Positions 36,430-47,204 of a DNA stretch of 64,000 nucleotides are shown piece after piece. The notes below the pieces were generated by a model. The model made no database searches, had not been told where the DNA came from, and saw only the letters and a list, made by a program, of their open reading frames with translations. The position numbers and the translations under genes were made by a program. The stretch spans positions 1 to 64,000 of the forward strand of contig QPMI01000609.1 of assembly GCA_004431415.1 (NCBI GenBank), read 5' to 3'. How positions within the stretch are numbered: position 1 is the stretch's first letter; each line of letters begins with the position of its first letter. This stretch comes from Cyanophora paradoxa (lineage: Eukaryota; Glaucocystophyceae; Cyanophorales; Cyanophoraceae).

Positions 36430-38966
36430 CTTTTACGCGCGATAGCCTCGAGTTCCTCGGCTGGGTCAACGAGTACGAGGTCCGCCGCGAGTTCGAAGCT
36501 TCAGGCTAAGGCCTTGCAATTGGCCTTGGCCTTGGCCTATGCCTAGGCCCCCCTAAGCTTCCTTTCTTCTATAGCTGAAGGCTAACTACAAATAGAAGTC
36601 TAACTCCTCCTGAGGCTGATCATGATCCTCGGCTGGGTCAACGAGTACGAGGCGCGTACGAGGCCAAGGCTGAGGCCTAGACCTAGGCCTAGGCCTAGGC
36701 CCCCCTAAGCTTTCTCCTTCTATAGCTCAAGGCTAACTACAAAGCCAACCCGTGATCCAATGCTTAACTTCTCTCTCTCTCTCTCTGTCCTGCAGGCGCG
36801 CCGGGAGTTCGAGCTGCCGCCGCCGTGCGGCTGAGTCCGTGCGTCCCTCACAAGTTAGGAAGCTAAAGCTCTCTTCTATCTATAGCCAATTCCTAGCCAG
36901 TGAAGCCGTATTAACAGCCAAGGAAGAACGCCAAATCCTTCCTCCTAAGCTTTTTGTGAGGCCTTCTACTTCCTTCTACTAAGGCTACTTAAAGCTCATT
37001 AGAAGTCTAATTATAATTCCCAAGGCCGAGCTGATTAAAGGGCCCCTCTCTCCCCCTCTGCCCCGCAGGCGTCGTAGCGGCGGCTGCTGGAGCTCTCGCT
37101 GCCCTCCGCCGTCCTCAGCCGCATGCTGGGCGAGGAGGGCGCCCTCGACGGCTCCCGCACCCTCCGCTTCCCCTCTGGTGCGTTATTGTAATTAGATCTT
37201 CGAATTCCAGATCCTGGAGAGTGATTTACAGACTTTTGATTAGCTTGGAAGGAGCGAACTGTCCTTGTAATTAGCCGGCCCTCGCCTCTATTTGATCGAA
37301 CCCTGATTGTTCGTTCCGGGCAGTCGTGATCCTGTGCGCCGACATCGTCGACTTCACGCCCCTGTGCGCGCGTACCCCCCTTCCTCCCCCCCCCGCCGGC
37401 CTAGGCCTCACCTTCTTCTTCGCCCGTACCCCCGCCGGATCGATATCGCGCCCCCTAATTGTAACCGCTGCGCCCGCTCCAGATCCTCGCTGCTGGACGC
37501 GGCCGACCTCGTCCAAATCCTCGACGAGTTCGTCACGGAGGTTCGAATTTCGAATCCGCCCCGTACCCCTCTCCAATGCGAATTCGAAAATTCGAATTCG
37601 GATCCGAAGGTCGACGCGGAGGCCGAGGCGCGGCGGGCCGTCCGCCTATAGCTCGTCGGTGCGCCCGTACTGCCCCCCCCCCCCCCACTCCGGCTCAGGT
37701 GAGTTAACTAACTATGGGGTAGGGGATCCGGACGCCTACTACGCGGTGCTGGGCCTGGAGGAGCCGGCGGGCCCCAGCGAGGCGGTCCGCCTTGTGGAGC
37801 TGGCCGAGCGCCCGGCGGCCTCATCGCCGCCCTCGACGCCGTCGCGGCGCGGGCGAGGGCCCGCCGCCCCGGCACCCCGCTCCCCGCCCTCCGAGCCCGC
37901 GTCGGAGTGGCGCTGGGCCCTGCGGCGGGGGGCCTCGTCGGAGCCCGCCTTCGACCTCTTCGGGCCCGCCATCGAGCGCGCCGCGGCGCTCGAGAAGGAC
38001 GGCCTGCCCTCCCGCATCCACGTATCCCCCGAGGTCCGGGACGCCATTGCGGGGGAGTACGAGACCGAGCCGCGCGCCGCCGCCGAGGGGCCGCACGCGC
38101 ACGCGTACCCCGCCGAGGAGCCTGCCACCCCCGCCTCGCTTGCCGGCTCGATACGGCGCCTCCCGACCCTCCGCTCCTCCAGCTTTACCGCGGGCCACGG
38201 ACACGGCCCGGGCGGGACCGCCGGCAGCCCCGTCGATTTCGGGGGTACGGGAGGCGCCGGCGCCGCCGGTACCGGTACCCCCGAGCCGTTCTCGGGGGAC
38301 GTCGACGCCCCCTCGAGCTCGTACCTCGTCGTCCGGCGCGTACCCCGGAGCGAGCGGAGCAGCCGCCGAAGCTCGGCCGCGAGCGAGGAGAACGCCCACC
38401 GAGGCCTAGGCCTAGGCCTAGGCCCAGGCCCAGGCCTCTCGCCCCCGCCGCATGCCCCCTTCCTCATCACGTTCACCGTGGATCGGGAGCCCCGCCCCTA
38501 CGTGCCGCAGCCCGCGAGCCCCCTTCCTCATCACGTTCACCGTGGATCGGGAGCCCCGCCCCTACGTACCGGTGTACCCCGCCCACGCCGCAACTTTGGC
38601 GGAGTGGATAGAGCGTCGGCTCGCCACTCGTGGGCCACGGGTTCGATTCCGAGGGGAACGAATTTCCGACCGTGAGGGGCGGCTGAACCTGAATAAGGTT
38701 CAAAATCCCGGAAACCGACTTCGAAGGGCTCCGAAATGCCTCGAATCCGGGCGGACCCCATAGCGGCACTCACCTTCGAGGTGTGGGCCGTCCAGTGCGT
38801 CATAGTAACGCGCAGAGGGAGCAGGCTGCGGTTAAGGGTCATCATGCCCGTCGTGGCCCGGTCCGATAACCCCGAGAGGGGAGCAAATTTTTTTTTGGTG
38901 TACCCCGCCCACCGCCAAAACGAGGGCACGGGGCACGGGCCCGCCAAAGTCAACCCCTTGGCCTGA
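36430..38966 (+). CDS. membrane adenylyl cyclase, 3' part (C2 catalytic domain), continuation of 5194-10882
   Basis: Exons near 36436-36480, 36797-36832, 37079-37180, 37322-37370, 37482-37541 and 37725-38570 encode DSLEFLGWVNEYE, RRLLELSLPSAVLSRMLGEE, VVILCADIVDFTPLC, SSLLDAADLVQILDEFVTE, GDPDAYYAVLGLEEP, RARVGVALGPAAGGLVG, and AFDLFGPAIERAAALEKDG with SRIHVSPEVRDAI. Both metal Asp residues are present (ADIVDFT and GDPDAYY), while the Asn/Arg pair of C1 is replaced (AIERAAAL). RVGVALGP is in a different frame from its flanks, so two compensating frameshifts lie near 37820 and 37945. A Ser/Gly/Pro-rich tail follows. The original last codons (HRQNEGTGHGPAKVNPLA, stop 38966) are now separated by the SINE-like insert. 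Confidence 0.75.
36454..36745 (+). repeat. 175-bp tandem duplication of a cyclase exon and its intron
   Basis: CTCGGCTGGGTCAACGAGTA and the following segment ending CTTCTATAGCT-AAGGCTAACTACAAA occur at about 36454-36595 and again at 36629-36743. Copy 1 runs on into GTCCGCCGCGAGTTCGAA; copy 2 is followed by the normal downstream exon (GCGCGCCGGGAGTTCGAG at 36797). Confidence 0.75.
38461..38566 (+). repeat. 64-bp tandem duplication near the cyclase C-terminus
   Basis: TCCTCATCACGTTCACCGTG and 24 following bases are repeated with a period of 64 (38461 and 38525). Since 64 is not a multiple of three, it shifts the frame between copies; FLITFTVDREPRPYVP is readable in both but in different frames. 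Confidence 0.8.
38571..38912 (+). mobile_element. SINE-like retroelement with tRNA-type promoter and 16-bp target duplication
   Basis: GGTGTACCCCGCCCAC occurs exactly at 38571-38586 and 38897-38912 and flanks a 310-bp insert. The insert starts with a tRNA-like head: A box TGGCGGAGTGG (38597-38607) and B box GGTTCGATTCC (38640-38650), spaced as in tRNA-derived SINEs. The body has no long frame and ends in T9 (38888-38896). Removing the insert and one duplicate restores an open cyclase C-terminus ending at 38966. The 3' end is T-rich rather than A-rich, which is unusual. Confidence 0.75.
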
Positions 38967-39983
38967 TCATGATCATGTGACTTTTCCACCCTTTTTGGGG
39001 GCCAGTTCGCTTTTTCCGCTTTGCTTCGATCTCAAACTACGGCTCGAGCTCGCTTTCTTGTTTAAATACCGCAGTGCGTCATTTCGAATTCGATGTAATT
39101 TGGTCTGTAGCTTCATTGTCTTCATCGCGATGTCTTCATTGCGTCTTTTCGAATTCGAGTCCATGTCGAATAGCTACATGTCGATCGCGATGTCTTCATT
39201 GCGTCTTTTCGAATTCGAGTCCACATATATATAGTTATAAAGTGCCTATATATAGCTATAGCTAGATGATCAGTCATACCGTAGTACAATCCGATGATCC
39301 CGGACCGGAGTCCGAGGCCCTGAGGCTCGCTGATCATGATCCGATGATCATCGGATCATGAGTAGACACATACCGTAGTACATGTAAATGTGCAGCCTGC
39401 AGCTGGGCCTCAGGGCCTGGCAGTTTAATTTAATTTGAAGAAGGCTTTACCTCAGTGAGCGCATGCCGCGTACATTTTTATTCAATTTACAATTGCAATT
39501 CACGTCATCGATCATCATGGCATGATCAGCTGTCTACCGTAGTACGTCTATCAATCATACAGCTGATCTTGCCATGATGACGCGGCGCTGCGGACACGAA
39601 CGCTGCACTGTCTGCGGACCGGCCCCATGTGGAGGCGCTCCTCAAGCAAGTGACCTCGCGGTCGCTCTACTTCCGGAAGGGCTTCGAACTTCGGAAGCTC
39701 TCCTCAAGGATGCGCCCAAGCCCCTGCCCCCACAGCCCGTTTCAAGCCAGCCCCCCCCCGAAAAACCGCCGATTTTTTTTGACTGCGCCGAAAATCTCGT
39801 AAACAATTCAGCCAATCAGAGCAAAGCTCGGACGCTTGGTCCGGGGGTTGACGGTTCGCGGTTTGGTTAATTTTCGGGGGGTAGGAAGTCAGCGCAGTGG
39901 GGTAGACCAACTGCGGGTTTGGCTAGCCGTTCGCGCCTCCCGTTGGGCGGACCCGGCCTCGCAGCGGGCCTAGGTCCGCAGCT
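38967..39983. other. AT-richer intergenic region with short tandem repeats, no gene seen
   Basis: A 60-base unit (TCTTCATTGCGTCTTTTCGA plus flank) is repeated at about 39126-39225. TACCGTAGTAC recurs near 39279, 39371 and 39535. GATCATGATC-type palindromes are frequent. A T8 tract is at 39773-39780. Short frames here look like noise. Confidence 0.5.
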
Positions 39984-41280
39984 ATGCCGCGCAATAGCTA
40001 TCCAAAGCGACCAGCAGAGCTCCCGGAGCTCGAAAATCTCGAGACGACGTATCCTGGCGGGAAGGACAGCAACGGCACTTTTCTGCTCGTTGGTCAGTTC
40101 GCGTTTATCACGACCCGCTCTGCTCTCCAGAAGAGTACGACACACCGCGAGCGCATCTTCTTCACGGGCCCTCACAGCGTCTACGTCCCGAGCAATGAAC
40201 GGATCCTCGTTCGCCTGGAGAAGGTCCATCGCGGCTTCTTCCACTTCCGCAGATTCCTTCTGAAGGACGACAAGGCTCTTTCGGACCAGTCCCGCGACAA
40301 GCTGGCGAAGCAGACCCAGCACCCCGACAAGGAGGTCGTCGCCGTCTGCGATCACACGTTCTACCTTCAAGGGTTCGAGGTCGGCAGCGCGCTCGCGACC
40401 CTTTGGCCGGCGCGGCTGACTGCGCCGTGGCGCGCAGATCTTGCAGAAAGTGAGCATCTTCTCGGGGGACGACTTCAACAAGTTCGTCGCGCCGAAGCAC
40501 GACATGTTTTGCTGCCGGTTCATCGGGACGATGTGCCGGTGGGGATCCTTCGCCAGCGCGGAGTGCGTCGGAAAGATGGACATCAAGAAGCCCCCGGCGG
40601 AGGAGATGACGCGCTTCATGAACCTGTCGTACAGTGACAGCCCGAAGGACCTCGTGGATCCGAAGGAGCAGGCGTACTTCCTGGACGAGGTGAACAGCCA
40701 GCTCCGGAACCGCACGAGCCACCCGAAGATCGTCAAAGCAAGGCTTCCCCTCTACGGTCCCGAGCATGCGGTGCGCTCTATACTCGTGCGTTCTCTCTTT
40801 CGGCGGTTGAACGGATGGCGGCCGCAGGCTCGGGTGATGGGCGACGTCGCCGAGTCGGCCGGAGTCCCGGTCGCGCAGATTGCCGAGAACTGGAGCCGCG
40901 ACCTGGCCACCAACAAGGAGTGCGATGGTGCGCGAACCTTCCGAAGTTCCTTTTCGCGCCGTCGCGCGCCTGATCTGCCGTGCCGCAGAGTTGCTCGGCC
41001 CGTCCGGCCGGAAGCAGGTCACGAGCAGGAACGGAACCGTCAAGGAAGTGACGTACGGCCCGCGCGTGAAGCGCGCCCGAAACGCCCACCTGGACGTCAT
41101 CGACCCGGAGTACGAGGGCCGTGCGCTCTCCCGCTGCCATGCGCGACGCGCGTGCGCGCCGCCGCTCACGCGCTCTCAGGTCCCGTGGAGCTCGCGGTTT
41201 CCCGGCCGAAGAAGAAGATGCGGCTCGCGGTCACGGTGACGGCGCCGCAGTACACGGAGGAGTGGGTCGGCCGCCGCCGG
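39984..41280 (+). CDS. hypothetical host protein, multi-exon
   Basis: ATG 39984 (MPRNSYPKRPAELPELENLE). Exon 1 reads to about 40410 (LVGQFAFITTRSALQKSTTH, RILVRLEKVHRGFFHFRRFL, EVVAVCDHTFYLQGFEVGS). Exon 2, 40438 to about 40770: KVSIFSGDDFNKFVAPKHDM, RFIGTMCRWGSFASAECVG, KEQAYFLDEVNSQLRNRTSH. Later exons at about 40830-40924 (VMGDVAESAGVPVAQIAENW), 40963-41118 (LICRAAELLGPSGRKQVTSR) and 41185-41270. Introns have GTGCGC donors. I recognise no domain. Codon use is less GC-extreme than the cyclase. Confidence 0.5.
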
Positions 41281-41399
41281 GCGTACGCGCACGGGCGTGC
41301 TCGGCTCAAGCAGCATCCGCTCCTTTTCCTCCGCCGCCACCCTTTCCTTTTCCGCCATCTGCGCGCGCGCTGGGTTGCAAGGATTGCAAGCGCGAGGCT

Positions 41400-42262
41400 T
41401 GCGCATAAGCTCACCGTCCTTTTCTCGTTCCGGAGTCTGTCGTTATCCTGCCTCAAAAAGTCGGCGTGCTCGACGACCCAGCGAAGGTTGTAGGCGACGT
41501 CCTTCCCGACCGCATCTGTGCCGCGCAGCATGCCCTACGCTTTGTTTCGGCTGCGGGCGGCGCGTAGGCGCGCGGCCGGGCGGCGGCCCGGAGGCGGCAC
41601 GGAGGCACCTCGTCCCGGAGGTGGGCGACAGCCCGCAGGATGGGCATGCAGAGGCGGAGCGCGCTCCCTGACTGCCGCGTTCCGGAGAGCCTGTACAGCA
41701 CATCCACGTCCGCGTCGTTAACCTTGAACCTTGTTGGCCTCGCGTCCTTGCTGGTCTCGCGCTTCCGGCCGAACTTCTGGCCGACCCACGGCTTCCGGTT
41801 CTTGCTGGGCGCCGGGGGCTTCCACGAACGATGCTGCGGCGATCTGGGCGGCATCAGCTGTGGCGATAGCGAAGGCGCACGGGCGCGGGACAGGGCGGAC
41901 CCGGATGGGGCCCGCGCGGGACCGGTCGAGGCGGGCTGCGGAACGAGCTGGCCGGAAGCAGAGCTGGTCGGCGTCTGAAGGAGCTGCGCAGAGCTCGCCG
42001 GCGGCTGCCTCGGTGGTGCTCGTCTCCCGCGCTTCCGCGGAGCCTGGTATTCGCTACCGCTGGACTCCGAACCACTAGCAGGCAAGTAATCCTCATCGTC
42101 GGGCGACGAGGAGTCGCTCGGAGACGCCTGGCTGCAGCCGGGATCGTTCGCCGGGGCTGGGCTAGTGCCTGGAGCGGCCGCTGCACCTCCATCGGCGGCC
42201 TGGGCAAGAATTAGGCTTCGGGCTGTAGCAGCGGCGGCCCGGGTGCTCCGTCTTGCATCCAT
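41400..42262 (-). CDS. hypothetical protein, acidic/Ser-rich N-terminus and short coiled coil
   Basis: ATG 42262 (MDARRSTRAAAATARSLILA). Low-complexity first exon with DSSSPDDEDYLPASGSESSG and a basic KRGRRAPPR, then PWVGQKFGRKRETSKDARP and TRFKVNDADVDVLYRLSGTR. After an intron (about 41640-41520) the frame continues as GKDVAYNLRWVVEHADFLRQ DNDRLRNEK, a short heptad helix. Possibly a nuclear factor. No family recognised. It converges with the previous gene. Confidence 0.45.
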
Positions 42263-43109
42263 CGCGGCGGATGCTGTATCCCGGCCTTAATTTTGTGGGG
42301 ATTTTCAACGAGGTTGTGCCAGAGCCTCCAGAGGTGCTCTCGAGCGCCGGTCCGCCGTGGCCCGACCAACCGGAAAACTCGGAATTGCGGGGGGCTACAG
42401 GCAACTTCGTGCGCACAATGGCGAAAAATTTGGGGGACTTGGCTTGTTACGGCCGCCGGGCCGGATATCGATTCTCCTGCGGGCCCGGGGGAGCGCCCGG
42501 CCAGCGCTAGCTCTTCAGGAGAGGAGGATGAAGATATCGAGGCCCCTGAGGAGGACTCGGATTGACGGTCGCACATGTACGTGTGTTTCTAGTCAGCCTC
42601 AGCCTGGCCATGGCAGCTGGCCGGCCTAGTAGTCGATATCTGAATTTAAAGCCTTGCATTCGATTTGCTTCGCTCGTCCCGGCGGCGCGCGGTGAGGGTC
42701 GCATGCTTGCACATCCATTGAAAATGAGGCCTAATGCAATCCTGGGTCCGTGCCCGCCTGCCTGGAGCAAAACTGCTGCGAGCACGACCTGTACACGCTG
42801 TGACATCTGCAGCTATCCGGGGCAGCGAGGAGCGAGCGAGCGGGGCGGAGCGGAGTCCATCACGTGGCCGGGTCAGGTAAGCATCCTCTCGGCTCGGAAG
42901 CCGGCACCTACTCCTTCCTGCGGCTAACAAACTGGCTACACGATTCATTGGAACGTACTAGATACTTACTGTCGAGAATAGGGGATCGAAAGAAGAAGGG
43001 CGATGTACAGTCTCGTGCGAAAAAGAGGGCGCCAAAAAATAAAAGGCTACAAGAAGCGGCGGAGGGGATCCGGAGGGGCGGGCGGGGCGGCGCCCTACGC
43101 GGGCCCGCG
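42263..43109. other. intergenic, no supported gene
   Basis: Only short frames in GC-rich sequence. An acidic plus-strand stretch (SSGEEDEDIEAPEEDSD, about 42510-42565) could be an exon but has no context. The 3' flank of the RING gene ends near 43109. Confidence 0.4.
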
Positions 43110-46100
43110 TCACGCGAACATCGTCGTCGGCCCCGGCCCGGAGGGCCCTCCGACCGCGACGGGGTACCCCCCCTGCGCCCCGGGCCCCCCTCCGGCGCCG
43201 GCGCCCGACGGAGGCGGAGGGCCGCCGTGCGGGTGCGGGTAGGGGTGCGGGTGCGCGTGGGGGCCGGGCGCGGAGGCGTAGAAAGGGTTCGACCCGTGCT
43301 GCTGGGCGAAGGAGGAGGGCGAGGAGGAGGCGGAGGAGGGCGGCGAGGGGCCCGCGGGGGCCCCGCCAGGCTGGCCCCCGCCCTGCTGGCTGGGGCCGGC
43401 GGGCGGGGCGGGGCCGCCAGGGCCGCCGTAGGGGACGGAGGCCAGCGCCGAGGCCGAGGGCACGATGCCGCCGCTGCCCACCAGGATAGGCACCACCTGC
43501 ACAAACCGGCCTAAGCCAAGGAAGGAAGGAAGGGAGCCTCGAGCTCTCAAGAGAGAGCACCTTGGAGACGCGGGTGTTGCAGACGGGGCAGGAGCGCGCG
43601 GTGGAGGCGCAGCGGAGGCAGCAGACCGAGTGGGAGCAGCCGATGAAGACGGAGGCGACCTCCGCCTGCGAACGAAGTGAGAAGCCGGCAGAGCCGAGCC
43701 GAGCCGAGCAGAGCTGGGGGCGGACCTGGGCGCAGAGGATGCAGATGGGGGCGTGGTCGATGGAGGAGAGGGCGGGGGACGAGACGGAGGAGGAGCCCGA
43801 GGAGGGGCCCCCGGAAGAGGACAGCGCCATCGCCGAGGGCAGCGCCGCGCCGCCGCCGCCGCCCGCGGGGGAGGGCGGGCCGTAGCCTCCTCCACCTCCC
43901 GAGGCGGGTGCCGAGGAGGAGGAGGAGGAGCCGAGGGCGAGCGGCTGCGGCTGGAGCAGCGGCGAGGGCGCTGGGGAGACGGTGGGGGAGGAGGAGAGGG
44001 GGGAGGTCCCGCGGGACCCGAAGGAGGGCCCGCCCGAGCCGGAGCCGTGCCGGGGCCGCTCGATGGCCTTGGAGAAGGGCCGGCCCCGCGGCGGCAGCGT
44101 CCCGTTGCCGCCCCCGAAGCCGCCACCCTGCTGCCCGCCGCCGCCGCCGTAGGCCGCCGCCAGCGCCGCGGCAGCGGCCGCCGTCGCCGCCGCCATCGTG
44201 TTGTCGAAGTCGTGCTGCTGCTGGGCCGCCTGCGCTTGTGCCTGGGCTTGCGCCTGGGCCTGGGCCTGGGCCTGGGCCTGGGCCTGCTGGTTCGCGTGGG
44301 CCTCGACGAGGAGCGAGCGGAGCTGGTCGAAGGAGAAGGGCGGCTGCGGGGCGCCCGGCGGGTGGGACCCCGGCAGCTGCAGGGGCGCCGGGGGCCCCTG
44401 CGGCAGCTGCTGCTGCTGCGCGAGGTGCTGCTGCTGGGCGGCGTGCAGCTGCGCCTGGAACTCATCCAGGTCGAAGCCGCCCTCGAGGCCCCGGAAGCGG
44501 CCGGCGGCGGCCGCCGCGGCCGCCGCCGCCGCCATCGCCGCCGCCTGCTGCTGCTGCGCCTGCGCCGCCGCCTGCGCCTGCTGCTGCTGCTGCGCCGCCT
44601 GGGCCGCCTGGGCCGCCTGGGCCACGGCCGCGACCGCCGCCTTGGCCGCCGCCGCCGCCGCCGCCGAGTTGAAGCCGCCGGACCCCATGAGGAAGCCGCC
44701 GGGCCCGCCCACCGCCTGCCCGGGCGGCTGCGTCGGCGGCTGCTGCCCGTGCATGCCGCCGCCGCCGGGGATCGGCGAGGAGCCGCGCGGGCCGCCGGGG
44801 CCCCCGCCGAAGGACGGCGGGACGTCGCCGAAGAGGAGCGGGGGCGGCGGGCCGGGCAGGAGCGCCGAGCCGTCCGGGGGCGGCGTCCGACGCGAGCGGG
44901 GGATGGCGGCCTGCCCCGGGGAGGGCGGGCGTCCCGCCCACTCGTCCCCGTGCGCGCCCTCCGAGGACATGTCGTCGGTGCCGGCGCCCGACCCCGCGAG
45001 GCCGCGGAGCCCGAGCGCGGCCCGGGGCCGTGCTCCGTGAGCGGCCACCGGCCCTGCCGCCCCTGCGCCTGCGCCTGCGCCGCCACCGCCGCCGCTGCGG
45101 CCGCCGCCGCCGCCGCGACCGCCGCGATCGTGTGGTTGCCCTCCCGCTTCATGCCACCCATGCCGCCGGGCCGGTCGGGCGCCGACGCGCTGCGCTGGTG
45201 GCCCGGCCCGCTCCGCGCCGGCGGGCCCTGCATCGCGAGCGGCTTCGGGCTCCGGCTGGCGACGGGGAGGCGGTCCCGCGAGAGCGACTTCATGGGCCCC
45301 GGCGGCCGCTCCAGGCCGGCCGCCGCGCTCGCCGCCATCCCGATCGGCCCGCCGCCCACGCCCAAGCCCACGCCGCCGAGCCCCGCCGACACTGGCGAAG
45401 AACCGCCCTCGTCGGCCTTGGCCCCGGGCGCCGGCGGCGGCTTGAGACTCGGGCACGCGGCGAGCACGTGCGTCCGGTTCCCGCAGAAGAAGCAGAACTT
45501 CGGTATGGGCGCGTTGCACGCGTTTGCCAGGTGCCCTGCCCGCCGCCGCTCAGCCCGGGCGAGCTGGCGGAGAAGCGCGGGGGCCGCTCACCGGGGTCCC
45601 CGCACTTGAAGCAGAACAGGCCCCCGCCGCCGGAGAAGAGATCTAGATTCTGCAGCGACTGCTCCCGCGACGGGCACGACATCGCAAAGTGCGACGTCTC
45701 CCCGCAGAGGATGCACGAGACCGGCACCCCCATCGGACAGAGGTCCGCGCGGTGGCCCTGCGAGGAGAGCCCCGTCGGTTAGATTGCAAGTAAACGGACC
45801 CCTTCGACCAGACGAGTGGCGAAACGCACCGGATCGCCGCAGTTGAAGCAGAAGTCCGGTATTTCGGCATTGCAGCGGTCAGCCAGATGCCCCTGCGCAT
45901 ATGAACCCGTTAATACGTAACGAGAACAAACATACTTATTCAAAGGCGCTAAGAAAGAGCCCGGATTCCGCGCTTCAGACAAAGTTATGGGATCGCGCGG
46001 GAGTTCTCAACCGGCATCCAGAGGCGCCGGATCGCGTATTTTCCCGCCCCAAACGGTCTCTAAGGATCTAATAGACCCACAAAGCGAGTCCTCACCGGAT

Positions 46101-46213
46101 CGCCGCATCTGTGAGCGCGAAGCGGTCAGGGCGCGGTCAGAAGGAAAGGAAACACAAAGACCGCACTTGAAGCACCGTCGGCCTTTGCCGACTTGTCTCT
46201 TTTGCATATCCAC
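43110..46213 (-). CDS. zinc-knuckle / poly-Gln-Ala / RING-finger protein
   Basis: The likely first exon is at 46213 (MDMQKRQVGKGRRCFKCG). Short exons then encode a string of CCHC knuckles: GHLADRCN and FCFNCGDP (45900-45828), GHRADLCP and CILCGETSHFAMSC (45778-45680), FCFKCGDP (45625-45598), GHLANACNAPIPKFCFFCGN (45538-45480). A long exon (about 45470-43740) is rich in Gly/Ala/Gln with long QA repeats near 44200-44300. It ends in a RING: PICILCAQ, intron, then VFIGCSHSVCCLRCASTARSCPVC (43660-43560). The last exon is Pro/Gly/His-rich, stop at 43110. Zinc knuckles bind single-stranded nucleic acid and RINGs recruit E2 enzymes, so an RNA-linked ubiquitin ligase is likely. Exact orthology not recognised. 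Confidence 0.65.
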
Positions 46214-46940
46214 TCTTTAATAGAGAGATCTGCGCGGTTGAAAGAGGAAAACGAGGTGAGCATCAAGAGATGCGATGCGCATGCGCAGGGGAGAAGAAAA
46301 CGACGCCACGGCGATGCGGGAATCACGCTAAACGACATCTAGAAGCCTCTATGTAACATCCAAGCACATAGAGAAGCCGCTGAACCCGACGGCTGGGAGT
46401 TGGGTCCTCCCACGAAAACGCGACAAAGAGCCCGAGCCGCTTCGCAGCTAGCTCAAGGGCTATCAAGTCGATCTCCCTAGTTATAACGAGGCCAGGCGTA
46501 GGCTCGGAGAGCCCGCGAAAGCCCCAAAGGGCTCAGTTGCGTTTCAAAAGGGGGTTCTCCCTGCTGGCGCCATCGGCTTCCGGCTAGCTGTCCAGCCTCA
46601 AAAACCCGCTAAAGAGGCTGTTCGTACCTGAATTGCTGGGCTGGATCCTCCGCGCCGTAGCGTCTAAGCTTTCGTGCGACTCCCGGTATGCTCGTCGAAC
46701 AACGAAGCACGCATCCGATGCCTCTTCTGAGCTGCTAGGGCAAGCCGAAACGCTCCACCGATGCGCTCCTTCTTCCCAAAAGACCGACTAGGCGCGGGAG
46801 CGAGGGGTTCCGCAAAGCCGAGACTGACACTGTACCCCTGTGGGGTCGCTTCACTCGACACAGCTCGCTTGAGGGCAGGCCGCGGAGTTGGAGAACGCCA
46901 TCAGGAGGCCGCGCAAAGCACAGAACTCGCACCGCTCGAA
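46214..46940. promoter_or_regulatory. intergenic between divergent RING gene and SMUG1; holds SMUG1 promoter
   Basis: No gene. The right part (46735-46940) is duplicated upstream of the truncated SMUG1 copy at 49399-49638, including CAAGCCGAAACGCTCCACCG and GAGAACGCCATCAGGAGG. This suggests the duplicated unit carried the promoter. No TATA box is evident. Confidence 0.5.
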
Positions 46941-47204
46941 ATGAGCGGGCCAGCGGCGTTCAGTAGCCAGCTCGCGTCCTTCGCGTTCCGCGGCGGGCGA
47001 GGAACGAGGCGTGCCGCATCGGCCACATCGTCTCCGGCGCCCCAGGCGTCAGCAGCCACGCCTTCGGAAGCGCCGAAACCCGAGCGCACGTCGGCGAAGC
47101 GCAGGAGGACGCGCCCGAGCGCTGCTTCGGACGACACAGTTAACGCTAGCAACGGAGGTCCTGCTTCGCCGCGGCTGCAGACCGCTGCGGCTCTCGGGAC
47201 GCCC
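46735..47204 (+). repeat. segmental duplication, copy 1 (SMUG1 promoter plus exon 1)
   Basis: About 470 bp matching 49399-49908 at a high level, from GCAAGCCGAAACGCTCC to GCGGCTCTCGGGACGCC. Copy 2 carries an extra TCTTCAGACTCTTC-type tandem stretch near 49510-49545. Confidence 0.8.

Noticed and set aside
10860-36430. Terminal inverted repeats of a transposon
   Set aside because: Comparing left-end sequence with the reverse complement of the right end showed no convincing match; only a direct 11-mer is shared.
38590-38665. tRNA gene
   Set aside because: A and B boxes are good, but acceptor, D and T stems do not pair, and the segment is the head of a longer insert with target duplication.
43753-45609. 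Very long plus-strand frames opposite the RING gene
   Set aside because: Arg/Ala/Gly shadow frames of GC-rich Gln/Ala-coding minus-strand sequence.
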